Assembly (NCBI GenBank): GCA_030737835.1 | Contig: JAUJYN010000017.1 | Span: 2,232,001-2,296,000, forward strand | DNA from: Acorus gramineus | Taxonomy: Eukaryota; Streptophyta; Magnoliopsida; Acorales; Acoraceae | Length of the DNA stretch: 64,000 bases | Reading direction: 5' to 3' | Shown here: one piece after another, positions 58,782 through 64,000 of the stretch | How the letters are laid out: each line of letters starts with the position of its first letter | Numbering within the stretch: the first letter of the stretch is position 1 | Notes under the pieces: model-generated | Told to the model about the DNA's origin: nothing | Databases searched by the model: none | Seen by the model: only the letters and a program-made list of their open reading frames with translations | Translations under genes and position numbers: made by a program

Positions 58782-60928
58782 CGGAGTAGCGCCACGTCCC
58801 GCGAGTTGCAGAGACTATCAGCATCCCTTGTACCAGTATGTATTATTTTCCGTGCTTGGGCACGCGTTTGTGTTGTATTTGGACGTCTTTGTATGTATAT
58901 TGGCTCTCACAGGACATGTGATTATGTATGGAGTCTGTAGTGTGTTTTGATTACAGATTCAGTCTTTAGTTATCCGCATTTGGTGTATATATCATGTCAG
59001 CCCTGCTTTGTTGTCTGTATGTCATTCTAGTAGCTTGTGTATGATATTATTGACCTCCTGTGTAGATTCTGATATTTTATATACACTTGCCGCGTCTCGG
59101 GGACGCCCGGGGCGTGACATCGCGCATCCCATCCGACGAGATCTGCAAGGTAGGGGCATCCAACTGGTGAGAAACAACACAATTTATACATAGAAAACAT
59201 TAGAAATACCCCATACTCGGACAAGCATGCATACGGGCTCGCACGCATGCGAGCACGCACGTACGCCCGCGAGTCCAAGTGCCCCGACACCTACCCGAAC
59301 CCTTGACCAGCCACACGCATGGCCCCCTGCACGCGCACGCACAAATGCGCACGCACGCACGCACCCCAGCACCCTCGGCGCACTGCCGCGCGCCTGCCCG
59401 CACGCCCATACGCGCTGCCGCACGCACGTGCACTCTTGCGTGCGCCCGCGCGCACTGCACGCCAAGCCCTGCTCGCCCCCGCGCGCACTGCGCGCACGCC
59501 CCAGCACGCGCACGCACGCGCACGCACTGGTCCCCAGCCTAGCGCCCAGGCGCCTGCTCCGCGCGCGCGCCCGCTTGCCCGCGCGCACTCCCACGCGCAC
59601 CCCCGCTCGCACCCCGGCTCACGCCTGCACCCGCGCGCGCCTGCGCTCCCGCCAGAGCCTGCCAGCGCCCGCCTGCGGGTGCCCGCGCGCAGACAGCCCC
59701 CAACGCGCACCCACTTTGCCCTAACCCCATTTTAACCCTTCCCAACCCCTCACACACACCCTAACACCTCTACCTAGCATGCATGACTTTCTCACAAACC
59801 CTTAAGCCATAAAAACCAAGAAAAGAAAGGGAGGAGCTCACCTTGGAGGAGGAACAAAAGGGGGAGGTTCGGGGGCCCTCGACGCACCCGCGACCACCTC
59901 AACCACCACCACCACCACCACCACCACCTCGGCCTCCTCAGGCCTCCCATGGCTGCAAATCATGGGGGGGATAATCATGGAAAGGAAGCTTGAGAGAGAG
60001 GGGAACAAACAACAACAACACACTTACACAAACCCTCTTCTTCCTTCACCATCTCCATCTCTTCTTCTCATTGGGGAAAATCCACAAACACTTGGTGGGT
60101 GTGTTTGAAAGAGAGAAAGAGAGAAAAAAAGAGGTTGTCGTGGGATTTGGGAGGGGAGAGAGAGAGAGAGATATATATATTTATCACAAATATCTTAAGG
60201 AGAAAAGACCTAGTCGCCCTTCGACTAGAAATTCTGCGCAAGCTTCACTGAAACAGCCATAACTTCCTCGATATAGCTCCGAATTGCACAATTCCAAGTC
60301 CGTTGGAAAGCTAAGAAGATTATCTACAACTTTCATGTTTATGACAAGATTAAATAATCTCTCCAGCTATTCCGAAATTAGAGCTAAACATAGAACAGGG
60401 CTGCTGCCAGAATTTCCCTCCCCGGGGTATACTTGGAAAAATACCCATAACTTTTACTACAAGAATCCAGTTGATCTAATTCCACTTCTGTACGAAAGCT
60501 AACTCAAAACTGGACATCTCATAGTAAACTCATATTTAAACCTCTTCATCTTGGATTTTAACAAAATCAAATCCAAATACCGAATCAAGAATACATAACT
60601 TCTAGGAAAAAAATTATGTACCCAAATTTTCAAACAGAGCGCTCCAAATGACAGAGGCACAACATGTCATATTCTATACATCCATACACATTATCAAAAA
60701 TACATGGCCATACTAGAGGGGCTCATGCAACACAATCATTCATACATAAATACAATACATGTATATAAGCCTAGCATGCAAGATATCTACATATTATAGC
60801 TTAAGCATGGCCATACTACTTATCTACACAAGTACTATAGTTAGGGAGTCCCATCGATGCGCGACGCGACTACGCGCGTCGAGCGCATCTTGAGAGGGGG
60901 GGGGGGGGGATTGGATCGAACCACTCAC

Positions 60929-60965
60929 CGCAACCCGGGACCTCGCGCATCCCATCCGATGAGAT
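60929..60965 (-). other. Conserved LTR mini-exon candidate
   Basis: 37 nt between TTGCAG and GTGAGT. It is present here although deleted from the partner LTR at 46398-49950. Confidence 0.5.
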
Positions 60966-61770
60966 CTGCAAGGTAAGGGCATCAAATTTGGTGAGTAACA
61001 TCACAATTTAACACTTAGAAATCACTAGAATCACCAAAAACTTAGACATGCAGGCATACGGGCTTGCACGTATGCGAGCACGCGCGTACGCACGCATGCC
61101 CAAGTGCCCCAGCACCTACCCGAGCCCCTGGGCAGCCCCACGCATGCCCCAGCACGCGCACGCACGCGCACGCACGTGCGCGTGCGCACTGGTACCCAGC
61201 CACGCACCCAGACACACGCCCAGGCACACTGTCCCGTGCGCGCACCCCGCTCCCTGCCAGCCTCCCCGCGCACCCGCGCGCCCGATCCGTGCGCACGCGC
61301 GCACCTGCGCCTGCCAGGGCCCCTCTACGCGCACCCCAGCCATCCTTAACCCCTTTTTAACCCTCCCCAACCCCTCACACACACTCTAACCCATCTACCT
61401 AGCATGCATGACCTCCCCAACCATCCCAACAGCCCTAAAAAAATCAAGAAGAAGGGGAAGAGGACTTACCAAAAGAGGGAAAAGGAAAGGGGGAGATGCA
61501 AGGCTCTCGACGTGCCCATGGCCACCTTAACCACCACCACCACCACGCCTCCTCTTCAGCCTCTCACCAGCCCTTCTTGGCTAAAAAATAGAGGGAAAGA
61601 CATGTAAAGGGAGCTAGAGAGAGGAGGATCAACAACAACAACAACACCTACTCAAACCTTGCTCTTCCTCCTTCACCCTCTCCTTCTCTTCTCTTTGAGG
61701 CTTTAACACAAACACATGGGGGATGTGTGTGAAAGAGAGAAAGAGAGTCCAAGAGGAGTCCACGTAGGGA

Positions 61771-61799
61771 GTGGGAGAGAGAGAGAGAGAGAGAGAGAT
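61771..61799. repeat. (GA)n microsatellite
   Basis: Minus-strand CT leader tract of the A LTR, next to a poly-G run at 61813-61826. Confidence 0.85.
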
Positions 61800-62251
61800 T
61801 TTTCCACTCTTGGGGGGGGGGGGGGGTGTGAGTGTAAAGGAAAAATGAGGGGGTGAACCTAACCTAAACTCACCCACTAACACTTCAAATATCCAAATGG
61901 TTGCTTCATCATTAAGCAAAGGGGGGTAAGGTTACCCAAGGTCACCACATTCACCAAAATATCTCACACTATTCGACTAATCAAACCAGGAACTCTCAAA
62001 AACCCGGATACGATTCGGAACTGCATATTTTTCCAAACGTTACCGGAATTCGATGAAATTTTTATGGGTAGTACTAAATGGTACCAGGACCCATAATATG
62101 TAGTCAGATTTCCAATCAGAGTACTCTAACTCCCGCAGGTGGCTAAAAGCCAAAATTTTAGCGGCTCCGATCAAAAAATTAAAAAGGTCCTGAATGACCC
62201 AGAAGTGACCAAGGCTTAACCGAAATGGCTCCAAATGACACAGGCATAACA

Positions 62252-62483
62252 GGGAATGTGGTGACCTTTGGTAACCTTACCCCCACCTTTCTTAGGGATG
62301 AAGAAACCTTTGGTTATTTGATATGTGAGTGGGTGAGCCTAACCCTAACCTCACCCCCCCTTAAGGTCACCCCTAGGCACTATTTGGGCATGAAAATGAC
62401 CTTTTTGCCCTCTCTCTCTCTCCCCCTCTCTCCCATTTGGTGGAACACTTTCCCTCCCTCTCATATGGCTCTCTTTCTCCCCA
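62252..62483 (+). mobile_element. A LTR fragment, continuation of 46135-46397
   Basis: U3 sequence that resembles 1533-1690 (gtgacctttggtaacc and onward). It ends at about 62483, where B-type 3' sequence begins. Confidence 0.75.
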
Positions 62484-63615
62484 ACCTTAGACTTGTATGC
62501 TAGGGATATGCACCCTTATATTGATTAATATGATGTATCCATGCCACCTTAGACTTGTATGCTAGGGATATGCACCCTTATGTCATAAATAGAGGCCTAT
62601 GCATGCTTAGACACCAAGCCCCGAACTATGCATGTTCCCATCTAGTTTAATCTAATTAAATAAAAAATGTGAGCATATAGTTACAAGCATGCCTTAGAGG
62701 ATATTATAACCTTGTTGTTATAATATATGTCTCCCCGCATCTTAGTTATGCGCCCTGGAGGAATTCTTGAGAATTCATGACATTAGTAGAGTTACAAATC
62801 GGTGTCGACGGATCCAAGAGGATCGTATCCGTGTGAGTAGGCTGTCTTCTCCTTTTGGTTGGATCCGATGTAGGAACTCCCCGGCGTTGGCTGGCCTGAC
62901 AGAGGGCTCCCGTCCGTAGGTACCTCCGATGCGTCGGACTGTACTGATAGTGGGAGTATACCAGGTGGAGGCTACGAGGGTGGGAGAGGCTACCGGGTGG
63001 ACCAGGGGTGGAGAGCGGTCTAGTATGCCCCAAGAGGCCCATGTCACCCCCCGGAAAGGGTGAGGGTGAGGGGGGAGGTGGGTTGGCGATGAAACGACCC
63101 ATTAGAATGTGTGGTTGCTCCCGTTTTAGGGACTATAAATTATATAAGGTTAATATGAATTGTGATGCATGGGTTGTGCTATTCACTGAGCGTGTGGCTC
63201 ACCCCTCGCATATATATTTTCTCCAGTGATATCTGAGTCGGATCTGAAGGAGGAGCTCCCCGAGGCACATCAGCAGTAGCGGAGCAGCGTCACGTTCTGT
63301 GAGTGAGAGGCCATCAGCATCCCCTTCTTGATTGTATGTATTGTATTCCGTGCTTGGGCACATACTTGTATCTGGATGTCGTTGTATATATTGGTTCTCA
63401 CAGGACAGTTGATTATGTATCGGGTCTGTAATATGTCTTTGAATTACATACTCAGTCGTTTGAGCTTCCGCTATTTGTATATATTATGGCAGCTACCTTA
63501 TTGTCTGTGTTGTCATTTTTGATGTTGTTTAGAGTATGTTATTGATCTCCTGTATAGACTGCTGATATTATATATACTTGCCACGTCTCGGGGACGGTCG
63601 CCCTGGGGCGTGACA
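62484..63615 (+). mobile_element. B LTR, right part
   Basis: It starts at ccttagacttgtatgc and ends GGGGCGTGACA. The first ~60 bp unit (ccttagacttgtatgctagggatatgcaccctta) is duplicated in tandem. It contains one hairpin unit (about 63060-63110) and exon 3 (63227-63279). The left two-thirds of the LTR are missing. Confidence 0.8.
63227..63279 (+). other. Candidate LTR exon 3 (B type) with conserved stop
   Basis: 53 nt after TTTTCTCCAG to TAG, carrying SESDLKEELPEAHQQ. Confidence 0.45.
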
Positions 63616-64000
63616 AAAGTACCTTGTATGCTTATATGATTAATGGCCTTGTATGCATGTTTAAGTGGGCCATACCTTGTATGCATGTTGTATGATTTGT
63701 TGTTTATGATGTAAATCCATGTTAGGAGATACTCTTATAGTCAATTATTAGATGATCGTGCATATGGTTCATGCACATAACTATGATATGATTCTCCTGT
63801 TATATATATGCACATGTTAAAACTAATTAGGCCTATCTGAAATAGGCGTGGGTACGACCCACTGTCGGGATGTACCTCATTAGTTAGTGCGCGAGAGATG
63901 TAATCGCCCCTGCATCCGTGTGATGCACTTGAATGGAATTCAAGAGAATTCATTTGTTGTATCGGTTTTGTTAAACCGGTAGCTATGGCATTATGTTAGG
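63616..64000 (+). mobile_element. A LTR, middle part, runs off the window
   Basis: It matches 38680-39000 of the A LTR (tgtatgcatgttgtatgattt, then aataggcgtgggta and the GAATTC inverted repeat). It is the host of the B LTR to its left. Confidence 0.75.

Larger units (their letters stand above)
55624..59119 (+). mobile_element. Solo LTR, subfamily B (long variant)
   Basis: 3,496 bp from TGTTATATATGTGTC to ggggcgtgaca, with perfect TSD TCGCG (55619-55623 and 59120-59124). It has the clearest TATA box (55890-55897), a donor GTAAGC at 56220, the longest GC-rich block (56370-57350), the mini-exon (57451-57485, one base short), four hairpin units (58251-58612) and exon 3 (58729-58781). Confidence 0.94.
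54078..60664 (-). mobile_element. C LTR, right part, split by a solo B LTR
   Basis: It starts inside C sequence (gcgtcttcgcc, as at 17519) and ends gaggcacaaca at 60664, flanked by TGTCA. It is interrupted by the solo LTR at 55624-59119, whose insertion point falls inside the mini-exon. The GC-rich block is at 59225-59710. Its left ~0.8 kb is missing at the 54077 junction. Confidence 0.8.
60665..62251 (-). mobile_element. 5' LTR (subfamily A), right part, of element 46398-62251
   Basis: It resumes inside A sequence (tgtcatattctatacatcc, as at 48445) and ends aggcataaca. It contains an intact mini-exon (60929-60965), a GTAAGT donor near 61467 and a GC-rich block (61040-61340). It closely resembles the 3' LTR at 48440-49950, including the same leader and U3, as expected for the two LTRs of one element. 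Confidence 0.8.

Noticed and set aside
54078..60664. Treating 54078-60664 as the continuation of the 5' LTR that starts at 52624
   Set aside because: It is type C while the LTR at 52624 is type A. Type A sequence resumes at 60665 and pairs with the 3' LTR at 46398-49950.

Overview
This window is plant nuclear heterochromatin: a dense stack of nested LTR retrotransposons with no convincing host gene, rRNA, tRNA gene or CRISPR array. The evidence for a plant is a primer-binding site complementary to plant initiator-tRNA-Met next to LTR ends (three good copies and one degraded), a Ty3/gypsy polyprotein of the chromovirus Tekay/Del kind, 5-bp target-site duplications (TSDs), and LTRs of 2.6-3.6 kb as is usual for Tekay/Del. 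A monocot is plausible (large GC-rich blocks, Del-like elements) but the species cannot be named from the sequence.

Almost every base belongs to a few related LTR subfamilies. I call them A (5' end TGTTATGCCTGTGTC or a close variant), B (5' end TGTTATATATGTGTC), C (an A/B mosaic) and D (an old, divergent relative). In sense orientation all end in, or near, GGGGCGTGACA.

Layout. 1-523 is the internal end of an old minus-strand element, followed by its D LTR from 524. 1278-11722 is a three-level nest of solo LTRs: A(+) holding C(-) holding B(+). 11901-16724 holds the left parts of three further LTRs whose right parts are missing. 16725-29514 is a chimeric minus-strand element: a C-type 3' LTR and non-autonomous internal half (to about 22905) joined to an autonomous gag-pol half and a B-type 5' LTR. 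29515-40269 is a plus-strand non-autonomous element with a solo B LTR (31141-33964) inserted in its primer-binding site. 40270-42441 is the right part of a B LTR, 42442-42878 is unassigned, and 42879-46134 is the left part of an A LTR. 46398-62251 is a minus-strand non-autonomous element whose 5' LTR carries nested and truncated LTRs, inserted in an A(+) LTR (46135-46397 and 62252 to about 62483). From about 62483 to 63615 is the right part of a B(+) LTR, set in another A(+) LTR that runs off the window.

How the parts relate. The only near-complete coding set is gag-PR-RT-RH-partial INT on the minus strand at 22864-26770. It is broken by single-base frameshifts and lacks the end of integrase. 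Three copies of a 2.6-2.7 kb internal region with shredded pol remnants define a non-autonomous family that presumably depended on such an autonomous relative.

The most interesting feature is inside the LTRs. Across divergent subfamilies they keep an exon-intron-like layout: a GT(A/G)AG donor after a CT-rich leader, a GC-rich alternating 'intron', a 35-39 nt mini-exon bounded by TTGCAG and GTGAGT, a second 'intron', and a (T/C)AG acceptor before a third exon with a conserved reading frame and stop. Subfamily B also carries a tandemly repeated hairpin with compensatory base changes.

All alignments were made by eye. LTR divergence, splice use and copy number need computation.
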